The notes: a model not told the origin generated them from the sequence alone. A DNA stretch of 64,000 nucleotides from Vreelandella zhuhanensis (GCF_009793355.1 NZ_WTKP01000005.1:124001-188000), one strand, 5' to 3'. Counted from the first letter of the stretch, positions 35,760 to 43,947 are shown. Numbers and translations are program-made.

Positions 35760-35827
35760 GACGCCGATTTGTCCCCGGATTGCGGGCGTCCATCAGACAT
35801 TCTCTGATGAAGTTCAGCTAAAAAGGG
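35760..35827 (+). promoter_or_regulatory. SAM-II-type riboswitch aptamer upstream of metNIQ
   Basis: Matches the SAM-II (SAM-alpha) pattern. P1 is GACGCC (35760-35765) paired with GGCGTC (35785-35790). The enclosed loop carries GATTTG and ATTGC at the conserved positions. The downstream strand is GCTAAAAAGGG (35817-35827), identical to the conserved 3' element of known SAM-II aptamers. CCCC in the loop can pair with the terminal GGG to form the pseudoknot. An extra hairpin (CATCAG 35791-35796 with CTGATG 35804-35809) is inserted in the joining loop. It lies between a promoter and a terminator in front of a methionine importer, so S-adenosylmethionine-dependent shut-off is expected. Confidence 0.85.
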
Positions 35828-35840
35828 TGTGTCCAGCGTT

Positions 35841-35868
35841 AGGGCCACCACCTAGGGTGGTCTTTTTT
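35841..35868 (+). terminator. Intrinsic terminator (riboswitch expression platform)
   Basis: A 9-bp stem (35841-35849 with 35856-35864, with G-U pairs at its base) is followed by a run of six T (35863-35868, partly in the stem). It sits 13 bases past the SAM-II aptamer and ~60 before metN. The GGGTG just after the aptamer could pair with CACC of this stem as an antiterminator, linking SAM binding to termination. Confidence 0.8.
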
Positions 35869-35931
35869 ATGCCCCTTTTTCGCACCTGCCCTCACATCCC
35901 GTGTCTTCGGCCTACCACAAGGCAGACGCCC

Positions 35932-36975
35932 ATGATTTACCTTGAAAACATCAGCAAGACCTACGGGGTTGGCGCCAACACCGTCCACGCCTTGCAAAAC
36001 GTGAACCTGCATATTCCTCAAGGCAAAATACACGGCGTGATCGGCTTGTCCGGCGCCGGTAAATCGACCTTGATCCGCTGCGTCAACCTGCTTGAGCGCC
36101 CTTCTGCCGGCAAGGTCAGTGTCGACGGACAGGACATGACCGCCCTGAGCCCTCAGGCACTGAACAAGGCCCGCCATCGTATCGGGATGATTTTTCAGCA
36201 CTTCAACCTACTGACCAGCCGCACGGTGTTCGATAATATCGCCTTGCCCTTGGAATTGATGGGAGAAACCCGCAGCACGATCCGCCAGCGGGTCGGGCCG
36301 CTTCTGGAACTGGTCGGCCTGGTCGATAAAGCCAACCAATACCCCGCCCAGCTTTCCGGCGGCCAGAAACAGCGCGTCGCCATCGCCCGTGCGCTGGCCA
36401 GCAAGCCCAATGTTCTGCTCTGCGATGAAGCCACCTCAGCACTCGACCCCCAGACCACCGGCTCGATTCTTGAGCTTTTACGCGATATCAATAAGAAACT
36501 CGGCCTCACCATCCTGCTGATCACTCACGAAATGGAAGTGGTGAAGTCGATTTGCCATCGGGTAAGCCTTATTTCAGATGGTGAACTGGTAGAGGATGCT
36601 GAAGTAGGCGATTTCTTTACCGCCCCACGCACCCAATTGGGACGTGAATTTCTCAATGACTTCCTTCAGTTGGAGCCTCCCAAGGAGCTTATTGAACGCT
36701 TGAGCCCCGATGCTGGCACCCACACGCATCCGGTCGTGCGCCTCACGTTTTCCGGTGACGCAGTTTCCACTCCGCTGATTTCTCGCCTGGCGCGGGAGTG
36801 CGAAGTGGATGTCAGCATTCTTCAAGCCAAGGTGGAATCCATTCAGGATCGTACCCTGGGGCTAATGATTGCCGAGCTTCTCGGCACACCCCAACAAACC
36901 CGGGACGCCATGGCGTATCTGGAATCCCACCAATTGCAGATAGAGGTACTTGGCCATGTCCAGCGCAATGCTTGA
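35932..36975 (+). CDS. metN: D/L-methionine ABC transporter ATP-binding protein
   Basis: Cytoplasmic ATPase of the MetNIQ importer. The 347-residue product has Walker A GLSGAGKST, the signature LSGGQKQRVAIARAL, Walker B LLCDEATSALDP and the switch His in LLITHEM. After ~residue 260 comes the C-terminal ACT-like NIL domain that senses internal methionine in E. coli. The frame is open 58 codons upstream through the riboswitch, but the start at 35932 gives the family N-terminus MIYLENISKTYG; AAGG is the only ribosome-site-like element. Regulated by the upstream SAM-II leader. Confidence 0.96.
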   Translation: MIYLENISKTYGVGANTVHALQNVNLHIPQGKIHGVIGLSGAGKSTLIRCVNLLERPSAGKVSVDGQDMTALSPQALNKARHRIGMIFQHFNLLTSRTVFDNIALPLELMGETRSTIRQRVGPLLELVGLVDKANQYPAQLSGGQKQRVAIARALASKPNVLLCDEATSALDPQTTGSILELLRDINKKLGLTILLITHEMEVVKSICHRVSLISDGELVEDAEVGDFFTAPRTQLGREFLNDFLQLEPPKELIERLSPDAGTHTHPVVRLTFSGDAVSTPLISRLARECEVDVSILQAKVESIQDRTLGLMIAELLGTPQQTRDAMAYLESHQLQIEVLGHVQRNA

Positions 36976-37609
36976 CCTTATTCTCCAGGCCACTCTGGAC
37001 ACCCTGTATATGGTGGCAATATCGGGGATGATCTCGACATTGCTTGGCGTCCCTTTGGGCGTGATGCTTTATGTCACTCGTCCACGCCAAATTCTGGCCA
37101 TGCCGGTGCTCAATCAGGTATTAAGCATCGTCACCAACATCGGACGCTCGATACCGTTCATCATCCTGATGGTGGCGATCATTCCATTCACCCGAATGCT
37201 CGTGGGTACATCGATTGGCATCAATGCCGCTTCAGTGCCGCTGACGATTGCCGCCATCCCCTTCGTCGCTCGTCTGGTCGAAGGCGCACTGAACGAACTC
37301 TCACCTGGGCTGGTCGAAGCGGCTCAATCCATGGGTGCCACACCGTGGCAGATCGTCAGGAAAGTACTGCTCCCGGAAGCCCGCGGGGGCATCATAACCG
37401 GCCTGACCATTACCGTGGTCACACTGGTGAGCTACTCGGCCATGGCCGGGGCGGTGGGCGGCGGCGGCTTGGGCGACTTGGGCATACGCTACGGCTACAA
37501 CCGCTTCAACCCCACCATCATGGTGATTACCGTGGTGATACTGGTGGTAATGGTTCAAGGCTTTCAAAGCCTGGGTGACTACCTGGTGCGCAAGAGCGAT
37601 CGAAAATAG
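36956..37609 (+). CDS. metI: Methionine ABC transporter permease
   Basis: Inner-membrane permease of MetNIQ. The 217-residue product has five predicted helices and the cytoplasmic EAA coupling loop LVEAAQSMGATPWQIVRKVLLPEA-type sequence (~residues 122-145). GAGGTACTTGGCC precedes the ATG at 36956. It overlaps the metN 3' end by 20 bases, so the two are coupled. The family length is 217 in E. coli. Confidence 0.96.
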   Translation: MSSAMLDLILQATLDTLYMVAISGMISTLLGVPLGVMLYVTRPRQILAMPVLNQVLSIVTNIGRSIPFIILMVAIIPFTRMLVGTSIGINAASVPLTIAAIPFVARLVEGALNELSPGLVEAAQSMGATPWQIVRKVLLPEARGGIITGLTITVVTLVSYSAMAGAVGGGGLGDLGIRYGYNRFNPTIMVITVVILVVMVQGFQSLGDYLVRKSDRK

Positions 37610-37706
37610 CTTTCAACCTTAATAACCAAAATGAATTAGACACTGGGTTTTTATTCCTGCAATATCATTTTCAAGTAGTCCATTCAACTCAAGAGGAGCG
37701 TTCTGG

Positions 37707-38498
37707 ATGCATAAATTACTACTTGGCGGACTCACCGCCATCGCTTTTGCCGTCAGCACCGCCAATGCTGAGACAGACACACTCAAGGTAGGCACCGTCG
37801 CTGGGCCTGAAACCGATGTCATGCAAGTGGCCGCTCGCATTGCCGAGGAAGAATATGGCCTGAACGTCGAAATCATCGAGTTCACGGATTACGTGACCCC
37901 CAACGCCGCCTTGGCCGATGGTAGCCTCGATGCCAATGCCTACCAGCACGAGCCCTACCTGCAGTCGATGAACAATGACCGGGGCTACGATCTGGCGATT
38001 GCCGGCTACACCTTCGTTTACCCCATTGGCGCCTACTCGGAAAAATACGAGAATATTGATGAGCTTCCGGAGGGTGCTCTGATTGCACTGCCCAACGACC
38101 CTTCCAACGAAGGCCGTTCCCTGATCCTGATGCACAACAAGGGCCTGATCACGCTGGATGATCCCGAGAACCTGGAAGCCACCCCGATCGATATTGTCGA
38201 AAATCCACGTAATTTCCGCTTTCACGAAATCGAAGCCGCTCAGTTGCCGCGCGTGCTGCCTGATGTGGACATGGCTTTCATCAACAATACCTTCGCTCAG
38301 CCGGCAGGCCTGAGCTTGGACGACGCCTTGATCAAGGAAGGTCCCGAATCTCCCTACGTCAACTTGATTGCCGTGCGTGGCGGCGATGAAGACCGTGAAG
38401 ATATCCGCCAGCTGGTGGATGCCTACCAAAGCGAAGCCGTTGTCGAAAAAGCCGAAGAACTGTTCCAAGGCGGCGCCGTTCCCGGCTGGACCGAGTAA
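37707..38498 (+). CDS. metQ: Methionine-binding periplasmic protein MetQ/NlpA
   Basis: Solute-binding component of MetNIQ. The 263-residue product has a type I signal peptide ending ANA before ETD, with no lipobox cysteine, unlike E. coli MetQ which is a lipoprotein. The NlpA fold is recognised from LKVGTVAGPETDVMQVAA, EFTDYVTPNAALADGSLDAN, FVYPIGAYS and VDMAFINNTFAQPAGL. GAGGAGCG precedes the start, 97 bases after metI. A soluble periplasmic form is therefore predicted. Confidence 0.95.
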   Translation: MHKLLLGGLTAIAFAVSTANAETDTLKVGTVAGPETDVMQVAARIAEEEYGLNVEIIEFTDYVTPNAALADGSLDANAYQHEPYLQSMNNDRGYDLAIAGYTFVYPIGAYSEKYENIDELPEGALIALPNDPSNEGRSLILMHNKGLITLDDPENLEATPIDIVENPRNFRFHEIEAAQLPRVLPDVDMAFINNTFAQPAGLSLDDALIKEGPESPYVNLIAVRGGDEDREDIRQLVDAYQSEAVVEKAEELFQGGAVPGWTE

Positions 38499-38535
38499 GT
38501 TTAAGCACTGCTAGACACTACATAGTGCCCTATTT

Positions 38536-38557
38536 CAGGCCGGCTCATGCCGGCCTG
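38536..38557 (+). terminator. Hairpin after metQ
   Basis: A perfect 9-bp stem CAGGCCGGC / GCCGGCCTG with a TCAT loop lies 38 bases after the metQ stop, followed by a broken T-rich stretch. It probably terminates metNIQ, at least partly; some readthrough into the reductase gene is possible. Confidence 0.6.
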
Positions 38558-38588
38558 ATTCGTTTCCTTTCACGTTTCAGGCGAAACC

Positions 38589-39056
38589 ATGCAACCCGAC
38601 TACTCCTTACTGTGTCGCCAGCTCAGCGCCTTACTCGATACACGCGACTGGTTAACCAATAGTGCGCAAAGCTGTGCCTTCATCATGCAGGAAATTCCCC
38701 AGTTGAACTGGGTGGGCTTCTATCTGCAGCGCAGCCCCGAACTGCTTCACCTGGGACCGTTTCAAGGCAAGCCTGCCTGCCACCCCATTCCCTTCAGCAA
38801 GGGTGTATGTGGCGCAGCGGCGCGCAGCCAGATCACCCAGCGCATCGAGGACGTGCATGCCGTGGCCGACCATATTGCCTGCGATGCGGCATCGCGCTCG
38901 GAGCTGGTGATTCCTGTGGTGATGAATGCAGGACTATGGGGAGTTCTTGACCTGGACAGCCCGGAGCCGGGCCGCTTCACTGAAAAAGATCAGATCGGCA
39001 TCGAAGCGTTAGTGAAGATCTTTGTGGATCAGACCGACTTGCCGTATCTCAAATAA
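38589..39056 (+). CDS. Free methionine-(R)-sulfoxide reductase (GAF domain)
   Basis: GAF-fold reductase that converts free methionine-R-sulfoxide back to methionine with thioredoxin. The 155-residue product has QEIPQLNWVGFYL and LGPFQGKPACHPIPFSKGVCGAA, in which the cysteines correspond to the active-site and resolving residues. It also has HIACDAASRSELVIPV and LWGVLDLDSPEPGRF. It directly follows metNIQ, giving a coherent unit for taking up and repairing methionine. The ribosome site is modest (AGGCGAAACC). Also called fRMsr or msrC. Confidence 0.93.
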   Translation: MQPDYSLLCRQLSALLDTRDWLTNSAQSCAFIMQEIPQLNWVGFYLQRSPELLHLGPFQGKPACHPIPFSKGVCGAAARSQITQRIEDVHAVADHIACDAASRSELVIPVVMNAGLWGVLDLDSPEPGRFTEKDQIGIEALVKIFVDQTDLPYLK

Positions 39057-39067
39057 AATTCGAACGC

Positions 39068-39107
39068 AAAAAAACGCCCCTACAATCTGGATTGCAGGGG
39101 CGTTTTT
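39068..39107. terminator. Bidirectional terminator shared by the reductase gene and the tRNA-Val array
   Basis: A stem of CGCCCCT with AGGGGCG, extended by CAATC/GATTG, is flanked by seven A on the left and five T on the right. It can end the plus-strand reductase transcript and the minus-strand tRNA transcript, which lies two bases away. Confidence 0.9.
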
Positions 39108-39109
39108 AC

Positions 39110-39186
39110 TGGTAGGACCAGGCGGATTTGAACCGCCGACCTCCACGATGTCAACGTGGCGCTCTAACCAACTGAGCTATGGTCCT
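39110..39186 (-). tRNA. tRNA-Val (anticodon GAC), copy 1 of 4
   Basis: A full cloverleaf with 7-bp acceptor stem (AGGACCA/TGGTCCT), D arm, anticodon arm CCACG-TTGACAT-CGTGG and T arm GGCGG-TTCAAAT-CCGCC. The 3' CCA is encoded; total length is 77. The anticodon GAC reads valine codons GUC and GUU. It is the promoter-distal copy, next to the terminator. Confidence 0.97.
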
Positions 39187-39224
39187 GTAAACCGGTAATA
39201 AAGACGTTGGCAGCAGCGAATACT

Positions 39225-39301
39225 TGGTAGGACCAGGCGGATTTGAACCGCCGACCTCCACGATGTCAACGTGGCGCTCTAACCAACTGAGCTATGGTCC
39301 T
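39225..39301 (-). tRNA. tRNA-Val (GAC), copy 2 of 4
   Basis: Identical in sequence to copy 1 and also CCA-encoded. It is separated from its neighbours by near-identical 37-38 base spacers. Confidence 0.97.
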
Positions 39302-39338
39302 GTAAACCGGTAATAAAGACGTTGGCAGCAGCGAATAC

Positions 39339-39415
39339 TGGTAGGACCAGGCGGATTTGAACCGCCGACCTCCACGATGTCAACGTGGCGCTCTAACCAA
39401 CTGAGCTATGGTCCT
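39339..39415 (-). tRNA. tRNA-Val (GAC), copy 3 of 4
   Basis: Identical to the other three copies. The spacer on its lower-coordinate side is one T shorter than the others (37 rather than 38 bases). Confidence 0.97.
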
Positions 39416-39453
39416 GTAAACCGGTAATAAAGACGTTGGCAGCAGCGAATACT

Positions 39454-39530
39454 TGGTAGGACCAGGCGGATTTGAACCGCCGACCTCCACGATGTCAACG
39501 TGGCGCTCTAACCAACTGAGCTATGGTCCT
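39454..39530 (-). tRNA. tRNA-Val (GAC), copy 4 of 4
   Basis: Identical to the other copies and the first to be transcribed. Its upstream flank carries the promoter at 39551-39578, and a different sequence replaces the spacer here. Confidence 0.97.
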
Positions 39531-39550
39531 GCTGCAAGCAACGGATGCGT

Positions 39551-39578
39551 ATTCTACGGACCCACCCCTGAAATGCAA
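39551..39578 (-). promoter_or_regulatory. Predicted promoter of the tRNA-Val operon
   Basis: On the minus strand TTGCAT (39573-39578) and TAGAAT (39551-39556) are spaced 16 bases apart, about 20 bases before the first tRNA. It lies in the short gap between glpK and the array. Confidence 0.6.
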
Positions 39579-39595
39579 GCATTTTTATGGCTTGC

Positions 39596-41083
39596 TCAGG
39601 GCGTGGTACGCACACGGCTCACCGCCTCCCGCCAACCTCGATAAAGCGCGTCACGCTCTTGCGCAGGCATTTGAGGGGTAAAGCGTCGCTCGCATTGCCA
39701 TAGGCGGGAAATTTCCTCCAGATCGCGATACCAACCCAACCTCAGGCCAGCCAGATACGCCGCACCCAAGGCGGTGGTTTCCAGGATACCGGGACGATCC
39801 ACGTCTACATCGAGCATGTCGGCAAGAAATTGCATCAGCCAATTATTGCTGACCATTCCTCCATCGACGCGCAAGACGCCTGGCGTTGCCTGGATATCAT
39901 CATTCATGCAGGCCTGGAGATCGCGGGTTTGATAGCACACCGCCTGCAGCCCTGCCGCGACGATTTCGGCTATCCCCGTATCGCGAGTCAGGCCTAAAAT
40001 CGCCCCACGCGCCTTGGGGTCCCAATGCGGCGCGCCCAAACCGGTAAAGGCAGGCACCAGGTAAACGCTATGGCCACTGCGGGTCTCCGCCGCCAGCGCT
40101 TCGGTTTCCGCGGCGTTGGCGAACAGTTTCAAACCATCACGCAACCATTGTACCGTCGCACCGGCCACGAAAATGCTGCCTTCCATGGCATAAGTGGGCC
40201 GCCCGTTCAGGCGATAGGCAACCGTCGTCAGCAATCGATTGCGTGATAGCGAAGGGTCATCACCGGTATTGACGATCATGAAACAACCGGTCCCATAGGT
40301 ACTTTTGCCCATCCCCGGGGTAAAGCATGCCTGGCCGATCAAGGCAGCCTGCTGGTCGCCCGCCACACCGGAAATCGGCAATTCGGCCCCCAACCAGGCG
40401 GCATCCACCTTGCCGAAATCATCGCTGGAGTCTCGCACCTGCGGCAGCAATGCGGCCGGTATGTCGAAAAGCGCCAGCAATTCCTCGTCCCAATCTTGAT
40501 GATGAATATTGAACAATGCCGTACGCGAGGCATTGGTGGCGTCAGTGGCATGCACCCGGCCATGCGTCAGCCGCCAGATTAAAAAGGAATCCGCGGTGCC
40601 AAAGGCCAACTCACCTCTCTCGGCACGCTCACGCGCGCCTTCGATGTTATCCAGCAGCCAGGCGAGCTTGGTCGCGGAAAAATAAGGGTCCAGCAGCAAG
40701 CCGGTGCGTGATTGGAGCATCGGCTCATGCCCTGCTTCTTTGAGCACCTGACAATGCTCGATCGTACGCCGGTCCTGCCACACGATGGCCGGATACAGCG
40801 TCTCGCCGGTGGCTCGATCCCACAACAAGGTGGTTTCACGTTGATTGGTGATGCCCACTCCATCCAGTTGCGCGGCATTCAGGCCGGCATTTTCCAGCGC
40901 CTGGCGACAACTGCTCAACACACTTTCCCAGATGGCTTCCGGTTGATGCTCCACCCAGCCATCGGCGGGAAAACATTGAGCAAACTCCTGTTGTGCAGAG
41001 GCTACGCTGCGCCCCTGCCGGTCAAACACAATTGCTCGGGAGCTGGTGGTCCCCTGATCAATTGCGAGAAGATAATTGGCCAT
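39596..41083 (-). CDS. glpK: Glycerol kinase
   Basis: Phosphorylates glycerol to glycerol-3-phosphate in the cytoplasm. The 495-residue FGGY-family product begins [20 protein letters not shown]. It has [18 protein letters not shown], the WQDRRT substrate loop, [24 protein letters not shown] and the C-terminal [18 protein letters not shown]. Length is near E. coli GlpK (502). No glpF, glpD or glpR is adjacent, so its regulation cannot be read from this window. CAGGGACG is the ribosome-site candidate. Confidence 0.97.
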   Translation of the reverse strand: MANYLLAIDQGTTSSRAIVFDRQGRSVASAQQEFAQCFPADGWVEHQPEAIWESVLSSCRQALENAGLNAAQLDGVGITNQRETTLLWDRATGETLYPAIVWQDRRTIEHCQVLKEAGHEPMLQSRTGLLLDPYFSATKLAWLLDNIEGARERAERGELAFGTADSFLIWRLTHGRVHATDATNASRTALFNIHHQDWDEELLALFDIPAALLPQVRDSSDDFGKVDAAWLGAELPISGVAGDQQAALIGQACFTPGMGKSTYGTGCFMIVNTGDDPSLSRNRLLTTVAYRLNGRPTYAMEGSIFVAGATVQWLRDGLKLFANAAETEALAAETRSGHSVYLVPAFTGLGAPHWDPKARGAILGLTRDTGIAEIVAAGLQAVCYQTRDLQACMNDDIQATPGVLRVDGGMVSNNWLMQFLADMLDVDVDRPGILETTALGAAYLAGLRLGWYRDLEEISRLWQCERRFTPQMPAQERDALYRGWREAVSRVRTTP

Positions 41084-41122
41084 CCGCGTCCCTGTACTCG
41101 TTTTTGTTTATTCGGTTCTTAT

Positions 41123-42499
41123 TTACTCGGGAATGCCGCCACGGGTCAGAACGGCAGGGTCAAGCAGCCTTTCCAGCGTTTCCCTGTCGAGGTCGGTCTG
41201 CTCCTCGGCCACATCGATAATCGGTCGCCCCGCCTGATAGGCCTTCTTGGCAACAGCGGCGGCGGCGTTATAGCCAATCACGTTATTCAAGGCGGTGACC
41301 AGTATCGGGTTACGCGCCAAGGGTCCCTGAAGATTATCCTCACGGACCTTGAAGGTAGCTATGGCCCTATCCGCGAGTAAGCTTGCGGTATTACCCATCA
41401 GCATGATGGAAGTGAGCAGGTTGGAGGCAACCAGCGGCAACATGACGTTGAGCTGGAAATTACCGCTCTGCCCCGCCACGGTGATTGCCATGTCCAGGCC
41501 GATCACCTGAGCGGCTGCCTGAGCGGCGGACTCGGGTATCACCGGGTTGACCTTGCCCGGCATGATCGAACTGCCGGGCTGCAGTGCCTCGAGCTCGATC
41601 TCGCCCAGCCCGGCCAGGGGCCCGGAATTCATCCAGCGCAGGTCGTTGGCAATTTTCATCACCACGCACGCCAATCCCTTGAGCTGGCCGGAAAGTTCAA
41701 CGGCGGCATCCTGGGAAGCGAGGCTGGCAAAGAAGCTGTCATTGGGCTCGAAGGCAAGCCCTGTCTGACGGCTCAAGTGCTGCGCCATACGCTCGGCGAA
41801 TTCCGGCGGCGCATTGATGCCGGTTCCCACTGCCGTGCCACCCTGCGCCAACCGGCACAGCCGCTGCATGGCACTGTCCAGGCGCTCGATGGCTTGATTT
41901 ATCTGGCTGGCCCAAGCCCCCAGCTCTTGATCCATGCGCAAGGGCATGGCGTCCATCAAGTGAGTGCGACCGGTCTTGGTGACATGCTGCAAGCTGTCGG
42001 CACGCTGGGTGATCTGAGCGTGCAGATGCACCAGGGCGGGACGCAAATGTGTGTCTACCGCGATTGCCGCCGCTACATGAATCGCCGTGGGAATCACATC
42101 ATTGCTCGACTGCCCCATGTTGACGTGGTCGTTGGGGTTGACCTCGACGCCCTCACGACTGGCTAGGGTCGCGATCACTTCATTGACGTTCATGTTGCTT
42201 GAAGTGCCGGAACCGGTTTGGAACACGTCGACCGGAAACTGGTTGTCATGCTCGCCGGCGATTACCGCTTCCGCCGCCTTGATGATGGCATCGGCACATG
42301 CGCTGTCCAGCAGGCCGAGATCCCGGTTGGTATGGGCGGCGGCAAGCTTGATCCGGGCAATGGCATGAATGAACCGGCTGGGCATGGGCGAGCCGGAAAC
42401 CGGAAAGTTGTTGACGGCACGCTGGGTCTGGGCTCCGTAAAGCGCCTTCTCCGGCACTTCCAGCTCACCCATGCTGTCGCGTTCGATACGTGTGCTCAT
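41123..42499 (-). CDS. fumC: Class II fumarate hydratase
   Basis: Oxygen-stable, iron-free fumarase interconverting fumarate and malate. The 458-residue product has RIERDSMGELEVPEKALYGAQT, TGSGTSSNMNVNEV, the catalytic-base region MGQSSNDVIPTA, KTGRTHLMDAMP and the superfamily signature GSSIMPGKVNP. Members of this type are typically used under oxidative or iron-poor conditions. GGGAGG precedes the start. It stands as a single gene upstream of glpK. Confidence 0.96.
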   Translation of the reverse strand: MSTRIERDSMGELEVPEKALYGAQTQRAVNNFPVSGSPMPSRFIHAIARIKLAAAHTNRDLGLLDSACADAIIKAAEAVIAGEHDNQFPVDVFQTGSGTSSNMNVNEVIATLASREGVEVNPNDHVNMGQSSNDVIPTAIHVAAAIAVDTHLRPALVHLHAQITQRADSLQHVTKTGRTHLMDAMPLRMDQELGAWASQINQAIERLDSAMQRLCRLAQGGTAVGTGINAPPEFAERMAQHLSRQTGLAFEPNDSFFASLASQDAAVELSGQLKGLACVVMKIANDLRWMNSGPLAGLGEIELEALQPGSSIMPGKVNPVIPESAAQAAAQVIGLDMAITVAGQSGNFQLNVMLPLVASNLLTSIMLMGNTASLLADRAIATFKVREDNLQGPLARNPILVTALNNVIGYNAAAAVAKKAYQAGRPIIDVAEEQTDLDRETLERLLDPAVLTRGGIPE

Positions 42500-42656
42500 G
42501 AGACGTTACCTCCCTAACCCAGTGGGATAAAAATACATTTTTCTAAAAGAGTGCCTCTTTAAAAAGCGCCCCAACTTGGCTGCATGAATCTCACCTTGGT
42601 AGCGGCGGGGAAATGATGCAAGTCCGGTCTATTTATCAGTGGCTTCACGCGCAATG

Positions 42657-42685
42657 TTGCACTGCACAAAAATGCTTGCTATGCT
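42657..42685 (+). promoter_or_regulatory. Predicted promoter of the phasin gene in a TGC-rich region
   Basis: TTGCAC (42657-42662) and TATGCT (42680-42685) are spaced 17 bases, ~80 bases before the phasin start. The core and its flank are full of TTGC and GCA units, which resemble the TGC-rich sites bound by PhaR-type phasin repressors in other bacteria. Confidence 0.5.
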
Positions 42686-42767
42686 TGCAACGCAAGAAGG
42701 TCAGGAAACAAGAGAAAGCTCTACCGTTACTTTCCTGGTCAGTCACTGACAACCCTTGGAGGGTAAT

Positions 42768-43145
42768 ATGAATACTTTCAACACTAACGAAATGAACCAG
42801 CAAGTCGACAACCTGTTCATGGCACCGGCACGCGCCTTCGCTACTTTGAGCCTTAACTTCACCGAGAAGTTGGTCAATGCTCAACTGGACGCCGGCAAAA
42901 CCTATGCCGATACCAGCCTGGCACAGGTTCGTAACTTGCTGAGCATCAAAAACGCTGAAGGCCTGCGCAGCTATATGGAAGACCAGCAGAAAGTCGCCAA
43001 GGAGCTCACCGAACGCGTCAAGGGCGATGCCGACAAGGTGGCCTCCTTGCATCAGGATTTCATTCAGCAGAGCCAGAAGCTGACAGAAAGCAACGTCAAG
43101 CAAGCGCGTGAAGTAGCCAGCAAGGCTACTGCCAAAAGCGCCTGA
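42768..43145 (+). CDS. phaP: Phasin-family protein
   Basis: Small amphipathic protein that coats polyhydroxyalkanoate granules. The 125-residue product is almost entirely helical, with FMAPARAFATLSLNFTEKLV near the N-terminus followed by the phasin-type region LAQVRNLLSIKNAEGLRSYM and a Lys/Ala-rich tail. TTGGAGG precedes the ATG at 42768. It is a single-gene unit with its own promoter and a strong terminator. The sequence is consistent with phasin family 2; the gene symbol is used in that general sense. Confidence 0.88.
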   Translation: MNTFNTNEMNQQVDNLFMAPARAFATLSLNFTEKLVNAQLDAGKTYADTSLAQVRNLLSIKNAEGLRSYMEDQQKVAKELTERVKGDADKVASLHQDFIQQSQKLTESNVKQAREVASKATAKSA

Positions 43146-43198
43146 GTGCTTTCATGAGGTTCTGTTATAACGACTTATTATAATTCAGTATAGCGCAC

Positions 43199-43228
43199 AA
43201 AAAACCGCCGAATTCATCGGCGGTTTTT
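43199..43228. terminator. Bidirectional terminator between phaP and hda
   Basis: AAAACCGCCGA and TCGGCGGTTTTT form a perfect stem with loop ATTCA and T runs on both strands. The convergent phasin and hda transcripts can both end here. Confidence 0.92.
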
Positions 43229-43245
43229 CTGTTTATGACGATTGT

Positions 43246-43947
43246 CTACCAATCGAGCGCCTTTTTGACGAAAGGGATTGTGAGCTTGCGCTGCGCTGAC
43301 AGAGATGCTTGGTCCAGCACTTCCAGAGTACGGCATAGCTCGCCTAGCTCACGCGGCCCGCGATGCAGAATATACCGCGCCACATCATCGGGCAGCTTCA
43401 TACCACGCAAGCTTGCTCGTAGCTTGAGTGCATCGAGGCGTCCGGCATCATCCAGCGGCTGAACATGAAAAGTGACTCCCCAGCTCAACCTTGAAGCGAG
43501 ATCCGGCAATTTTACCGGTAACTGGCGCGGTGAGGCTTGAGCGGCAATCACCAGGCGCTTGCCTGCATCACGCAACCGATTGAAAGCATGAAACAAGGCT
43601 TCCTCCCAGCGTTTGCGCCCTATGACAAGCTCAAGGTCGTCAATCGCGACCAGGTCCAGTCGCTCGATATTTTCCAGCATCAACGGCGGGAAATGGCCCA
43701 ATTCCGCCAACGGCAGGTAGAGCGCCCGCTTGTCGGCGTCCGAGGCGGCGTGACAGGCCGCTTGCAATAAATGCGTGCGGCCGGTTCCCGGTGCTCCCCA
43801 TAAATACACATACGGCTCCCCATCCAGGTCACATTGGTGGATCAACCGCTCCACCAGTGAAGCATTTTCGGCGGGCAGGAAATTTTCGAAGGTGGCGTCA
43901 TCGCGTAAGCCTATTCCCAATGGCAACTGTGCCGGTACTCGGCTCAT
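43246..43947 (-). CDS. hda: DnaA regulatory inactivator Hda
   Basis: AAA+ DnaA paralogue that, with the DNA-loaded beta clamp, stimulates hydrolysis of DnaA-bound ATP to prevent re-initiation. The 233-residue product has a clamp-binding motif near the N-terminus (QLPLGI), Walker A WGAPGTGRTHLL, Walker B LVAIDDLE, and sensor/arginine-finger regions (ASRLSWGVTFHV). It lacks the DnaA DNA-binding domain. It overlaps the perM-like gene by four bases (ATGA), an arrangement also found in other gammaproteobacteria. Confidence 0.94.
   Translation of the reverse strand: MSRVPAQLPLGIGLRDDATFENFLPAENASLVERLIHQCDLDGEPYVYLWGAPGTGRTHLLQAACHAASDADKRALYLPLAELGHFPPLMLENIERLDLVAIDDLELVIGRKRWEEALFHAFNRLRDAGKRLVIAAQASPRQLPVKLPDLASRLSWGVTFHVQPLDDAGRLDALKLRASLRGMKLPDDVARYILHRGPRELGELCRTLEVLDQASLSAQRKLTIPFVKKALDW

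Larger units (their letters stand above)
39110..39530 (-). repeat. Tandem array of ~115-bp units (tRNA plus spacer)
   Basis: Four tRNA genes and three spacers repeat with a period of 114-115 bases. Spacers are at 39187-39224, 39302-39338 and 39416-39453. They begin GTAAACCGGTAATAAAGACG in plus orientation and differ only by one base in length. The identity of the spacers as well as the genes indicates recent amplification or ongoing gene conversion. Confidence 0.95.

Noticed and set aside
39110..39530. Regular repeats that could be taken for a CRISPR array
   Set aside because: The repeated 77-base unit is a complete tRNA-Val cloverleaf and the spacers are near-identical rather than unique.
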